DNA of 16,899 bases from an uncultured Kineothrix sp. (GTDB lineage Bacteria; Bacillota; Clostridia; Lachnospirales; Lachnospiraceae): the NCBI GenBank assembly GCA_910587275.1, contig CAJUMD010000073.1:1-16899 (forward strand), read 5' to 3'. The notes beneath the pieces are model-generated. The model ran no database searches. It saw only the letters and a list, made by a program, of their open reading frames with translations, and was not told the DNA's origin. Within the stretch, counting starts at the first letter, position 1, and each line of letters begins with the position of its first letter. The translations under genes and the position numbers were made by a program. This document shows, in pieces, positions 1-6,650 of this stretch.

Positions 1-142
1 TTTATCAGCATTTCCGGGATTTTATCCGTTACTCGAACTCGGCGTGTTCTTCGTTGTTCTTAACTTTATTTATTTAAGTTTTATACAAATACGCGCCCAT
101 TTTTACATCAATTACATCATTTATAATGGCTTGCTGATTTTC

Positions 143-161
143 TGTTGCCAAAATGTTGCCA
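143..161. repeat. Tandem TGTTGCCA repeat pair
   Basis: TGTTGCCA occurs at 143-150 and 154-161 with an 11-bp period, separated by AAA, in A+T-rich noncoding DNA. A second direct pair, TTACACAA, lies at 181-188 and 212-219. Short tandem repeats of this size close to element ends are often arm-type binding sites of tyrosine integrases, and a comparable 12-bp set lies next to the integrase in this window at 12276-12311. That reading is inference, since no integrase is visible on this side. Apart from the candidate promoter at 169-196 and the palindrome at 252-271, I see nothing else in 1-350. Confidence 0.4.
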
Positions 162-168
162 TGCTTTC

Positions 169-196
169 ATTATAGCAAACTTACACAAATTAGCAA
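169..196 (-). promoter_or_regulatory. Candidate leftward promoter
   Basis: On the minus strand TTGCTA (191-196) and a consensus TATAAT (169-174) are 16 bp apart. It would transcribe leftward, out of the window. Only a 17-codon ORF starting in the -10 region follows within the window, so the target is unknown. The -10 is perfect but the surroundings are A+T-rich, so chance matches are possible. Confidence 0.35.
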
Positions 197-251
197 TCCA
201 TTTTTAAAATGTTACACAATAAAAACTGATTACTGCTTATCTACCCTTATT

Positions 252-271
252 ACATGGTGCTAGCACCATGT
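252..271. other. 20-bp perfect palindrome
   Basis: ACATGGTGCTAGCACCATGT is a perfect 20-bp dyad, 80 bp downstream of the AviRa-like stop codon. As RNA it would form an 8-bp stem with a CTAG loop. The plus-strand side is followed by a T-rich run (CTTTCTTATTGTT) and the minus-strand side by AATAAGGG, so it would be a better terminator for plus-strand than minus-strand transcription. It could also be an operator. Confidence 0.5.
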
Positions 272-350
272 CTTTCTTATTGTTAAAGGAAATTATGAAG
301 TTTAAGAGCATTCATTCGCACCTAATATCATATTTTTAAGCTGTTTGCTA

Positions 351-1082
351 TCAAGTTAATCCAAAATCCACTAATCTAAATATTTGAAATAAACGTTTCC
401 CTATTACTTGTTTTTCTATCCTTTGGAAATTATCGGACTCAAATTTTTGCGACTTATCTGAGCATATGGCAACTACCGTTTTTTCCTTTGTTACCGGTAA
501 TAGCTGATCCAATAAATTGATATTATCTTTATTTCCATTCTGCCATTGAACAAGATTTCCATATGGAACATCCGTAAATATAATATCTGCTTTAAAATTA
601 GGGTTTACTAATGGAACATTTGATAAAATATCTGTTTTAAACACTTTGCATTCTATTTCATGCGTTGAATTTGCCAATATGCCCATTAAATTGGTTGCAC
701 TATTTAATGCTTCGATATGTGAGTTTTTGTTATGTAATGATAATAAATCATTTATTTGCCGTATTCTTTGTTTAAGTCCGTTTTTATTAAGCAGCGATAA
801 ATTTTCGTTGGCAAGCTGTATCGCATCATCACTTATGTCAGAAGCTATTATTGTCTTTATTCTTTCATAATTTAAAAAGCCAAGTACTGTCAGCAGATAA
901 CCGCCGCCGCAGCAAGGATCATAAATACATACACTATCCGGGTCATCTAAATGATGTAAACATCTGCTAAATATTTCTTGTGCAAGCCTTACCGGAAAAT
1001 TAGGATATCCTGCTCTGTGAACGATAACTTTTCCGCTTGCCAAATCTTCAAAATTCCTGTTTTCACAATATTTGTATACCAT
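351..1082 (-). CDS. aviRa: AviRa-like 23S rRNA guanine methyltransferase
   Basis: The 243-aa protein matches AviRa of Streptomyces viridochromogenes closely as I remember it. The N-terminus (YKYCENRNFEDLASGKV) parallels YRYRVGRSFEELAAGRV, followed by a shared FPVRLA-EIF segment and the SAM-binding motif DPCCGGGYLLTVLG at about residues 55-68. Further shared features are ASD at 80-82, FKTDIL near 148 and a catalytic-type TDVPYG at 170-175. AviRa methylates a guanine in domain V of 23S rRNA (G2535, E. coli numbering) and protects ribosomes from avilamycin/evernimicin-type orthosomycins. The ATG at 1082 is chosen because GUGGAG lies 9 nt upstream and because AviRa begins at the same point; a GTG at 1097 is in frame but would use that RBS as codons. 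The gene is markedly A+T-rich compared with everything to its right, suggesting horizontal transfer. A short leader ORF precedes it. Actual resistance is an inference; the family assignment is firm. Confidence 0.85.
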   Translation of the reverse strand: MVYKYCENRNFEDLASGKVIVHRAGYPNFPVRLAQEIFSRCLHHLDDPDSVCIYDPCCGGGYLLTVLGFLNYERIKTIIASDISDDAIQLANENLSLLNKNGLKQRIRQINDLLSLHNKNSHIEALNSATNLMGILANSTHEIECKVFKTDILSNVPLVNPNFKADIIFTDVPYGNLVQWQNGNKDNINLLDQLLPVTKEKTVVAICSDKSQKFESDNFQRIEKQVIGKRLFQIFRLVDFGLT

Positions 1083-1104
1083 TAAAATATTCTCCACAAA
1101 CCAA

Positions 1105-1149
1105 TCATAGGATTTTTTCCATATCTACCGTTGCCGTTAAATACTTCAT
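1105..1149 (-). CDS. 14-aa leader ORF upstream of the methyltransferase gene
   Basis: ATG at 1149 opens a 14-codon ORF, MKYLTATVDMEKIL, ending in TGA at 1105-1107. It is preceded by the strongest ribosome binding site in this part of the window, GGGAGGAAAGGT (1150-1161). The stop is 22 nt before the ATG of the AviRa-like gene, whose own RBS (GUGGAG) lies between. Short leader peptides ahead of rRNA-modification resistance genes commonly mediate drug-induced attenuation (ermC-type), which is the favoured reading. The alternative is the stump of a truncated gene. I saw no convincing hairpin that would hide the second RBS. Confidence 0.5.
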   Translation of the reverse strand: MKYLTATVDMEKIL

Positions 1150-1184
1150 ACCTTTCCTCCCAAAACTTTCAACTTACAAATTGG

Positions 1185-1193
1185 ATTATATCA
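1185..1193 (-). promoter_or_regulatory. Extended -10 promoter for leader plus aviRa-like gene
   Basis: The minus strand reads TGATATAAT, a consensus -10 with the TGn extension. There is no good -35, as is usual for extended -10 promoters. Transcription would start near 1178, about 29 nt before the leader ATG. Confidence 0.55.
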
Positions 1194-1233
1194 CGTCCTC
1201 TTTCCATTTACCACTGATTGACTCGTAACCCGA

Positions 1234-1336
1234 GGAAAAAGTGCACGGAAAACCGGGACAGGCAATCCCGCTGCCGCCGCCCCGCAAAAACTCCCGCCCG
1301 TGCGTCCGCTTCCCAACATAACATTTCAGACTGAAC
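1234..1336 (+). repeat. Interspersed structured repeat, copy A
   Basis: This roughly 103-bp element recurs at about 90% identity on the minus strand at 16703-16806. Shared blocks include GTGCACGGAAAACCGGGACA, GGCAATCCCGC, CGCCGCCCC, CCGTGCGTCCGC and ATAACATTTCAGRCTGAAC. Internal pairing is clear: an outer stem GCACGG/CCGTGC, an inner hairpin CGGGA/TCCCG with a 7-nt loop, and a terminal TTCAG-N-CTGAA dyad. It lies just upstream of the promoter of the lipoprotein gene at 1448, and the A+T-rich aviRa segment ends against it. I do not recognise the family. Confidence 0.8.
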
Positions 1337-1371
1337 CATTACTACTCATGGCTTGGGAAGTGGGAAAAAAA

Positions 1372-1401
1372 TTGACATCCCGTCCATCCGTAGTATATTA
1401 T
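1372..1401 (+). promoter_or_regulatory. Promoter of the lipoprotein gene
   Basis: A consensus TTGACA at 1372-1377 is followed after 16-18 bp by TATATTAT (1394-1401). The start would fall near 1408, about 40 nt before the ATG at 1448. Confidence 0.7.
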
Positions 1402-1447
1402 GTAAGTACCAACAAATTCATGAAACAAAAAGGATGGAACCAAACCT

Positions 1448-2302
1448 ATGAAAAGAAAATACTTAAAACTACTCGCCCTTCTGCTGACTGGCTGCATTGC
1501 CTTCGGCGGCTGCGGTGCGGAAGACGCCCAGGACGGTGCGGCAGAAAATAAAGAAGAACAACAGGAAAACCAGGACGGCGAAGATGAGGAAATTCCTCCT
1601 GCACCGCAGAATGCGGGGTCTTCCACCTCCAACACCACCTTTCCTTCCGCCAGCACGGAACCGCTCATCCCGTCGCCTTTTTCCATTATGGAAAACGAGC
1701 CGGAACCCAGCATCGTGGATACGGAAACACATACCGTGGTCGGCATTATCACAGATGCCACACATTACTCCGTTTCCATCCAGGTTCCTGACGGAAGCCG
1801 TTATGACATGACCATCCCCGAAAGCGGCGTAACCGGCAACTTAAACTCCATCACCATCGGACAACTGGCAACCTTTACCTACATTGGTTCCCTGGATGAA
1901 AGCCATGCTTCCCTCACCGGAATTTCCAGCAGCTCCATGATTACGGGAATTTACCTGGAAGAATATGCATTTGCGATAAAAATTATTAACGCTGCAAGGG
2001 CAATGGACTTAAAGGCACTTTCCGACCTGACCAATTTCCCCGTTTTCCTTTCCGCCAACGGATACAGCGGCAGCATTAACACATCCGGTGAATTTGAAGC
2101 CATCGACAATGAAAAAATATTTACCGAAGCCCTGGTGACGCGTTTGGCAAATTACAACCTGTTTGACCTGAAATACACGGATGCCGGTTTCGTCATGGGA
2201 AACGGCGCGCCAAGCCTTACCTTTGACGTGGACGATGACGGTATCCTCGGCATTATCGGTATTAACTGTGACCCCCCGAAAGAAACCACGGACCAAAAGT
2301 AA
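1448..2302 (+). CDS. Putative lipoprotein of unknown function
   Basis: The 284-aa protein starts with a lipoprotein signal: MKRKY, a leucine-rich core, then LTGC (Cys16) and AFGGC (Cys22). Either cysteine could be the lipidated one; LTGC fits the lipobox better. A low-complexity acidic, Ser/Thr/Pro-rich linker runs to about residue 85. A beta-rich segment (about 95-165) follows, then a C-terminal half starting with a helical stretch near FAIKIINAARAMD and ending in an acidic DVDDDG motif. It should be anchored on the outer face of the membrane. I do not recognise the folded domains and give no function. AGGATGG lies 10 nt before the start. It is transcribed alone from its own promoter and closed by a strong terminator. 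Confidence 0.8.
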   Translation: MKRKYLKLLALLLTGCIAFGGCGAEDAQDGAAENKEEQQENQDGEDEEIPPAPQNAGSSTSNTTFPSASTEPLIPSPFSIMENEPEPSIVDTETHTVVGIITDATHYSVSIQVPDGSRYDMTIPESGVTGNLNSITIGQLATFTYIGSLDESHASLTGISSSSMITGIYLEEYAFAIKIINAARAMDLKALSDLTNFPVFLSANGYSGSINTSGEFEAIDNEKIFTEALVTRLANYNLFDLKYTDAGFVMGNGAPSLTFDVDDDGILGIIGINCDPPKETTDQK

Positions 2303-2328
2303 CTGTACGGGTACCCGTGTGCATAAAC

Positions 2329-2376
2329 AACGGCGGCAAGCCCATTCATTTTGGGCTGCCGCCGTTTCTGTTTTGT
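2329..2376 (+). terminator. Rho-independent terminator after the lipoprotein gene
   Basis: AACGGCGGC + AGCCCA pairs with TGGGCT + GCCGCCGTT with one bulged A and a 7-nt loop, followed by TTCTGTTTTGTTT. It lies 26 nt after the stop codon, between convergent genes, so it may also stop the minus-strand peptidase transcript. Confidence 0.85.
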
Positions 2377-2425
2377 TTCATTCCCGCAGGCAGGACAAAT
2401 GGAACGATTTACTTCTAACAATTCC

Positions 2426-3664
2426 TTATGCCACCCTGCGTACCGAAAGTATGGATTTATATGTTGCCGTCGTAATCTTTATGCCCGATTTCGGCGTACT
2501 GGCATGGACAATATTCCCGTTTCCTATGTAAATCCCCACATGCCCCGCGTAGCATACAATATCTCCCGGCTGCGCCTCGGAATAAGACACTTCCCTTCCG
2601 GCACTGCGCAAATCCCACGATGTACGGGGCACCGAATACCCCTTATCCTTAAATACCCTCCAAACAAACCCCGAACAGTCGGCGCCGTTGGTCAGACTGG
2701 TTCCCCCCGCCACATAGGGATTACCGATAAACTGGCAGGCATAGTTGGCAATCGCCTGTCCGCTGGCACTGCCGCCGGACGGGATGCTTACGGACGGCGA
2801 GGAAGACTGGCTTCCCGATGAACCGGAAGATTCGGCAGACGAGGAAGCTGAAGATGCGTTTGCCGCGGCTTCCGCCGCCCTGCGGGCTTCTTCTTCCCTT
2901 TTCCTGCGTTCTTCCTCCTCTCTGCGTTTGCGTTCTTCCTCCTCCAGCTTCTTAATCTGCGCCGTCTGCTGTTTGATTTTCGTCTTGTATGCCGCCGCCT
3001 GCTGTTTTGCCCTGGCAATCTGCACGTTAAAGTTTTCATACTGCTGCCGTTTTTCTTCCAGCAGTTGTTCCATGTATGCCTGTTCCTCCTCCAGCTCATG
3101 CTTCGATGCTTCCAGCTCCGACTTTTCTTCCTCCAACCGGTCCCATACCTGCTGGACATATTCCTTCGTTTCCTGATACTGCTGCAGCATCTTCCTGTCG
3201 TATTCATAAAGCTGTTCGATGTAGTCCGCCTTATTTAACATGTCGCCGAAACTGTCGCTTGTCATCAGGAGCTGCATATAGGAAATATCCCCTTCCTCAT
3301 ACATGAACTGAATCCGCCGCTTCATCGTTTCATACTGTTCTTCCTCCTGGCGCTTCGCCTCCGCATACTCCCCTTCGGTTACCTGGATCTGCGCTTCTTT
3401 GTCAACAATTTCCTCCTTAATAAGCTCCACGCTGGCAATCAGTTCCACCACACTGGCATCCAATTCCTCGATTTCCTCGCCGACTTCGCCCTGCTCGCTT
3501 TCCAGCCCCGAAATCTGTCCCTGCACATTATTCAGTTGCCTTCTGTCTTCTTCCTGCTGCCGCTTTATGTCCGCTATGGAGGAAGCATATACTTTGTCCG
3601 AAGAAAAACATACTATCAGACATGCCATACCTACCCCGACCCATCCCAAGATTTTCTTTCCCAT
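2426..3664 (-). CDS. Secreted coiled-coil NlpC/P60 (C40) peptidoglycan endopeptidase
   Basis: From the ATG at 3664 the protein is 412 aa. It has a signal peptide (MGKKILGWVG..., cleavage probably after VYA at about 27), then a long Glu/Lys/Gln-rich coiled coil (about 30-250) like the PcsB/CwlO N-terminal module. A Ser/Ala-rich linker leads to a C-terminal NlpC/P60 domain (about 305-412). The catalytic set is visible: Cys330 in ADCSGFV, His375 in GHVGIYIG and a third polar residue, probably His387 in IVHAS. Such enzymes cut stem peptides in peptidoglycan, and the coiled coil usually keeps them inactive until a partner such as FtsEX activates them. In-frame ATGs at 3676 and 3706 would add 4 or 14 residues; 3664 was preferred because it gives a canonical signal peptide. 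The gene follows asnS on the same strand with a large hairpin between them. Confidence 0.85.
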   Translation of the reverse strand: MGKKILGWVGVGMACLIVCFSSDKVYASSIADIKRQQEEDRRQLNNVQGQISGLESEQGEVGEEIEELDASVVELIASVELIKEEIVDKEAQIQVTEGEYAEAKRQEEEQYETMKRRIQFMYEEGDISYMQLLMTSDSFGDMLNKADYIEQLYEYDRKMLQQYQETKEYVQQVWDRLEEEKSELEASKHELEEEQAYMEQLLEEKRQQYENFNVQIARAKQQAAAYKTKIKQQTAQIKKLEEEERKRREEEERRKREEEARRAAEAAANASSASSSAESSGSSGSQSSSPSVSIPSGGSASGQAIANYACQFIGNPYVAGGTSLTNGADCSGFVWRVFKDKGYSVPRTSWDLRSAGREVSYSEAQPGDIVCYAGHVGIYIGNGNIVHASTPKSGIKITTATYKSILSVRRVA

Positions 3665-3713
3665 ACACAACCCCATTTCATCCGTGCGCAGATTTCCTGT
3701 TTCCATACTGCAA

Positions 3714-3764
3714 CGGTTCCATCCATAAAGCGCCCCACGGAAAATGGCTTTATGAAAGGAACCG
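3714..3764 (-). other. Long interrupted hairpin between asnS and the peptidase gene
   Basis: On the plus strand CGGTTCC (3714-3720) pairs with GGAACCG (3758-3764) and CATAAAGC (3724-3731) pairs with GCTTTATG (3747-3754). The structure has a 3x3 internal loop and a 15-nt apical loop. There is no T-run on the minus-strand exit side, so it is not a standard terminator. It begins 14 nt after the asnS stop and ends 8 nt before the most upstream in-frame ATG of the peptidase gene. It may be a processing or translational control element. Confidence 0.5.
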
Positions 3765-3778
3765 CTCCCTTCAGCTTC

Positions 3779-5170
3779 TTACAGCTCGCAATTCTTAACC
3801 GTCCGCGGGAAAGGAACCACATCCCTGATATTCCCCATTCCCGTCAGATACATCACGCACCTTTCAAAACCAAGCCCAAATCCCGCATGGCGCACGGAGC
3901 CATACTTGCGCAAGTCCAAATAGAAGCCGTAATCCTCTTTCCTAAGCCCCAGTTCCTCCATGCGCTTCTTCAAAACTTCAAGGCTGTCCTCCCTTTGGCT
4001 GCCCCCGATGATTTCACCGATGCCGGGAACCAGGCAGTCCATGGCAGCTACGGTTTTGCCGTCCTCGTTCAGCTTCATGTAAAATGCCTTGATTTCCTTC
4101 GGATAATCCGTCACAAAGACCGGGCGCTTAAATTCCTGCTCCGTCAGGAACCTTTCGTGTTCCGTCTGCAAATCACAGCCCCAAAAAACTTTGTATTCAA
4201 ATTCCTCATTATGCTTTTCCAGTATTTCAATGGCTTCCGTATAAGTCACATGGCCAAAGTCGGAATTCAACACATGCTCCAGCCTTTCAATCAGCCCCTT
4301 GTCCACAAACTGGTTAAAGAAATTCATTTCCTCTTTCGCATTTTCCAGCACATACCGGATGATATGCTTTAACATCGCTTCCGCCAGCATCATGTCGTCC
4401 TTTAAATCCGCAAACGCCATTTCCGGCTCTATCATCCAGAATTCCGCCGCATGGCGGGTGGTGTTGGAATTTTCCGCACGGAATGTGGGGCCGAACGTGT
4501 ACACGTTTTTAAAGGCAAACGCATAGGTTTCCACATTTAACTGTCCGCTCACCGTCAGGTTGGTGGGTTTCCCGAAAAAGTCCTGGGCATAATCCACCTG
4601 CCCCTCCCCCGTCCGCGGGAGGTTGTCCAAATCCAGCGTCGTTACCTGGAACATTTCACCTGCACCCTCACAATCACTGCCCGTAATGATGGGCGTATGC
4701 ACATAAACAAAACCCCGCTCCATGAAAAAGGTGTGGATGGCATACGCAATCAGCGAACGCACGCGGAATACCGCCTGGAACGTATTGGTACGGGGACGCA
4801 GATGGGAAATCGTCCGCAGGTATTCAAAACTGTGCCTTTTCTTCTGTAACGGATAATCCGCCGTGGAAGCCCCTTCCACCAAAACTTCCTCCGCCTGCAT
4901 CTCAAAAGGCTGCTTTGCCTCCGGCGTAGCCACTACCGTTCCGGTTACGATTACCGCCGAACCCACGTTTAATTTACTGATCTGTCCGAAATTTCCCAGC
5001 TTATCGCTGTACACAATCTGCAGCGGTTCAAAAAAGGTTCCGTCATTGACCACGATGAAACCAAAAGTTTTGGAATCGCGGATGCTGCGGATCCATCCCC
5101 CCACCGTTACTTGTTTTCCGATATACTGCTCCCTGTTACGGTACAACTCCTTAATGTCTGTCAAATTCAT
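3779..5170 (-). CDS. asnS: Asparaginyl-tRNA synthetase
   Basis: The 463-aa protein charges tRNA-Asn with asparagine in the cytoplasm. The N-terminal OB-fold anticodon-binding domain (about 15-110) contains VGGWIRSIRDSKTFGFIVVNDG. The class II catalytic core follows, with motif 2 at FRAENSNTTRHAAEFWMIEPE and motif 3 at GFGLGFERCVMYLTGMGNIRD, and the protein ends in VVPFPRTVKNCEL, typical of bacterial AsnRS. The length is the family norm. The start is ATG at 5170: AAGGAG lies 8 nt upstream, whereas an in-frame GTG at 5176 would sit only 2 nt from that RBS. It probably forms a same-strand unit with the FKBP-like lipoprotein gene upstream (98-nt gap) and the peptidase gene downstream. No T-box is visible in the upstream gap. 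Confidence 0.97.
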   Translation of the reverse strand: MNLTDIKELYRNREQYIGKQVTVGGWIRSIRDSKTFGFIVVNDGTFFEPLQIVYSDKLGNFGQISKLNVGSAVIVTGTVVATPEAKQPFEMQAEEVLVEGASTADYPLQKKRHSFEYLRTISHLRPRTNTFQAVFRVRSLIAYAIHTFFMERGFVYVHTPIITGSDCEGAGEMFQVTTLDLDNLPRTGEGQVDYAQDFFGKPTNLTVSGQLNVETYAFAFKNVYTFGPTFRAENSNTTRHAAEFWMIEPEMAFADLKDDMMLAEAMLKHIIRYVLENAKEEMNFFNQFVDKGLIERLEHVLNSDFGHVTYTEAIEILEKHNEEFEYKVFWGCDLQTEHERFLTEQEFKRPVFVTDYPKEIKAFYMKLNEDGKTVAAMDCLVPGIGEIIGGSQREDSLEVLKKRMEELGLRKEDYGFYLDLRKYGSVRHAGFGLGFERCVMYLTGMGNIRDVVPFPRTVKNCEL

Positions 5171-5206
5171 TTTCACAACTCCTTTTCCTTATCCCAAATC
5201 CTTTTC

Positions 5207-5243
5207 CCCGGATTCCTGTATTCATGCCTGCCCGGATTCCTGT
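5207..5243. repeat. Two direct copies of CCCGGATTCCTGT
   Basis: The 13-mer occurs at 5207-5219 and 5231-5243, 24 bp apart, in the gap between the FKBP-like gene and asnS. It may be a slippage product; I see no function. Confidence 0.6.
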
Positions 5244-5268
5244 TTTCGATTCCTTTTTCCGGTATGCC

Positions 5269-6516
5269 CTATGGCTGTTCTTCCGTACTACCGCTTACCA
5301 CCGCATTTTCCCTGAGAAGCCCCAATACTTTCCGGCTCAGCATATACTCTCTGTATCCCTCGCCGTCCAGCGCTTCTTCCAGCTCCGCTACCGTCCCAAA
5401 AGCAGAACCTTCCAAAAGTTCTTCCAGTTCCTCCCGGTATTCCTCCTCGGACACCCGTAACCCTTCCGCATCGGCGATTGCCTGAAGCATAATCTGCTGT
5501 CTGACATACTCCACTGCCTGGCTGCGGAATTCCTCCTGATATGCCGCCTCGTCCATCCCGTACATTTCCATAAACTGGGACAGCGTCATTCCATACCCGG
5601 CGGCCTGCATGGAAAGATTGGCGGTAAGAATCTCCATATGCCGTTCCACCATTTCTTCCGGCGGTTCTTTGGTGAACTCGCACCGCTCAAACGCAATCCC
5701 CAAAGCGGCATCCTCCACCTGCGTCTCAAAAGTTTCCAGCGCATCCTCATACAAAGCGTCATAGGCATACTGCCGGTACTCCTCCACCGTACTTAATCCG
5801 ATATCCAGCCCTTTCACATAATCATCCGTCAGTTCCTGCGGTTCCTGCGCCATAATGGAATTTATGGTCACCGTAAATACCACGTCTTTGCCTGCCAGTT
5901 CCTCATGGTAATCCTCGGGAAACGTCAGGGGCACTTCCACCGTCTCGCCGGTTTTGGCTCCAACCAGTCCTTCCTCAAACCCCGGAACAAACCGCCCCGA
6001 CCCAATCTGCAGTTCCTGCCCCGATGCGGTACCGCCTTCAAACGGCACGCCGTCCAGTGTCCCCGCATAGTCGATATTTACCGTATCCCCTTCTATCACA
6101 CCCCTGTCCGGGTCAATACACAGCAAGTAATCAATATAGGAATCCCGGTACTCATCCGTAATCTCCGGCGGAGTCTGTGCCACCTCAATCCCTTTATATT
6201 CCCCCAGCTTTACGTAATCCGATGCCTGGATACCGCTTAAATAAGCGCCCGCTCCGTATTCCCTCCTGCCGCTTTCCCCTACGGTGCCTTCTGTCTGCGC
6301 ACCTGCGTCCGTTCCGGCATTTCCCGCCGTACCGGTTCCTGCACCTTCCTGTCCTCCGCTGTCCGCCGCGGCATCACTTCCCGGTTCCACGGTTTCCGCC
6401 GCACCGTTTTCGTCTTTTACGTCCCCGCCGGCATCCCCGCAGGCGCCAAGCAAAACCAGGACGGCAGCCAGGGAGGCAGCCGTCATTACTTTCCGCAATC
6501 TCCGCTTATTTCCCAT
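5269..6516 (-). CDS. FKBP/trigger-factor-like lipoprotein (peptidyl-prolyl isomerase)
   Basis: The 415-aa protein starts with a lipoprotein signal peptide ending in LLGAC (Cys26). A Gly/Ala/Glu-rich linker runs to about residue 85. An FKBP-type domain follows (about 140-225), with VNIDYAGTLDGVPFEGG, a short QIGSGRFVPGFEEGLVGAK core and VPLTFPEDYH. A trigger-factor-type C-terminal helical domain runs from about 230 to the end. The arrangement matches the PPIase plus C-terminal domains of trigger factor without its ribosome-binding domain, moved outside the cell by a lipid anchor. The probable role is folding of exported proteins at the membrane-wall interface, by analogy with PrsA. AAGGAG lies 5 nt before the ATG. 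The gene is the first of a minus-strand run with asnS and the C40 peptidase. Confidence 0.87.
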   Translation of the reverse strand: MGNKRRLRKVMTAASLAAVLVLLGACGDAGGDVKDENGAAETVEPGSDAAADSGGQEGAGTGTAGNAGTDAGAQTEGTVGESGRREYGAGAYLSGIQASDYVKLGEYKGIEVAQTPPEITDEYRDSYIDYLLCIDPDRGVIEGDTVNIDYAGTLDGVPFEGGTASGQELQIGSGRFVPGFEEGLVGAKTGETVEVPLTFPEDYHEELAGKDVVFTVTINSIMAQEPQELTDDYVKGLDIGLSTVEEYRQYAYDALYEDALETFETQVEDAALGIAFERCEFTKEPPEEMVERHMEILTANLSMQAAGYGMTLSQFMEMYGMDEAAYQEEFRSQAVEYVRQQIMLQAIADAEGLRVSEEEYREELEELLEGSAFGTVAELEEALDGEGYREYMLSRKVLGLLRENAVVSGSTEEQP

Positions 6517-6564
6517 ATCGTCTCCTTATTTATTTTCATACCTGATACACCAAACAATATTTCA

Positions 6565-6593
6565 GTTATACCACAAAATCCGTCTTCGTTAAA
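6565..6593 (-). promoter_or_regulatory. Candidate promoter of the FKBP-like lipoprotein gene
   Basis: On the minus strand TTTAAC (6588-6593) and TATAAC (6565-6570) are 17 bp apart. The start would be near 6558, leaving a leader of about 40 nt. The -35 is weak. Confidence 0.4.
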
Positions 6594-6650
6594 GGGTTTT
6601 TCCCCATTATTTTTATTTTTCAAACGCGCCCCGGCCCCACAATTCCCCGC

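Noticed and set aside
2..174. Open plus-strand frame at the left edge (about 57 codons, hydrophobic)
   Set aside because: It has no start in the window, an A+T-rich composition that gives hydrophobic codons by chance, and it runs over the TGTTGCCA repeats. I cannot support it as the end of a gene.
2745..3207. Ser/Cys-rich and Arg/Lys-rich frames opposite or alongside the coiled-coil peptidase gene
   Set aside because: These are shadows of the Glu/Lys/Gln-rich coiled-coil codons; the peptidase frame has a signal peptide and an intact catalytic domain.
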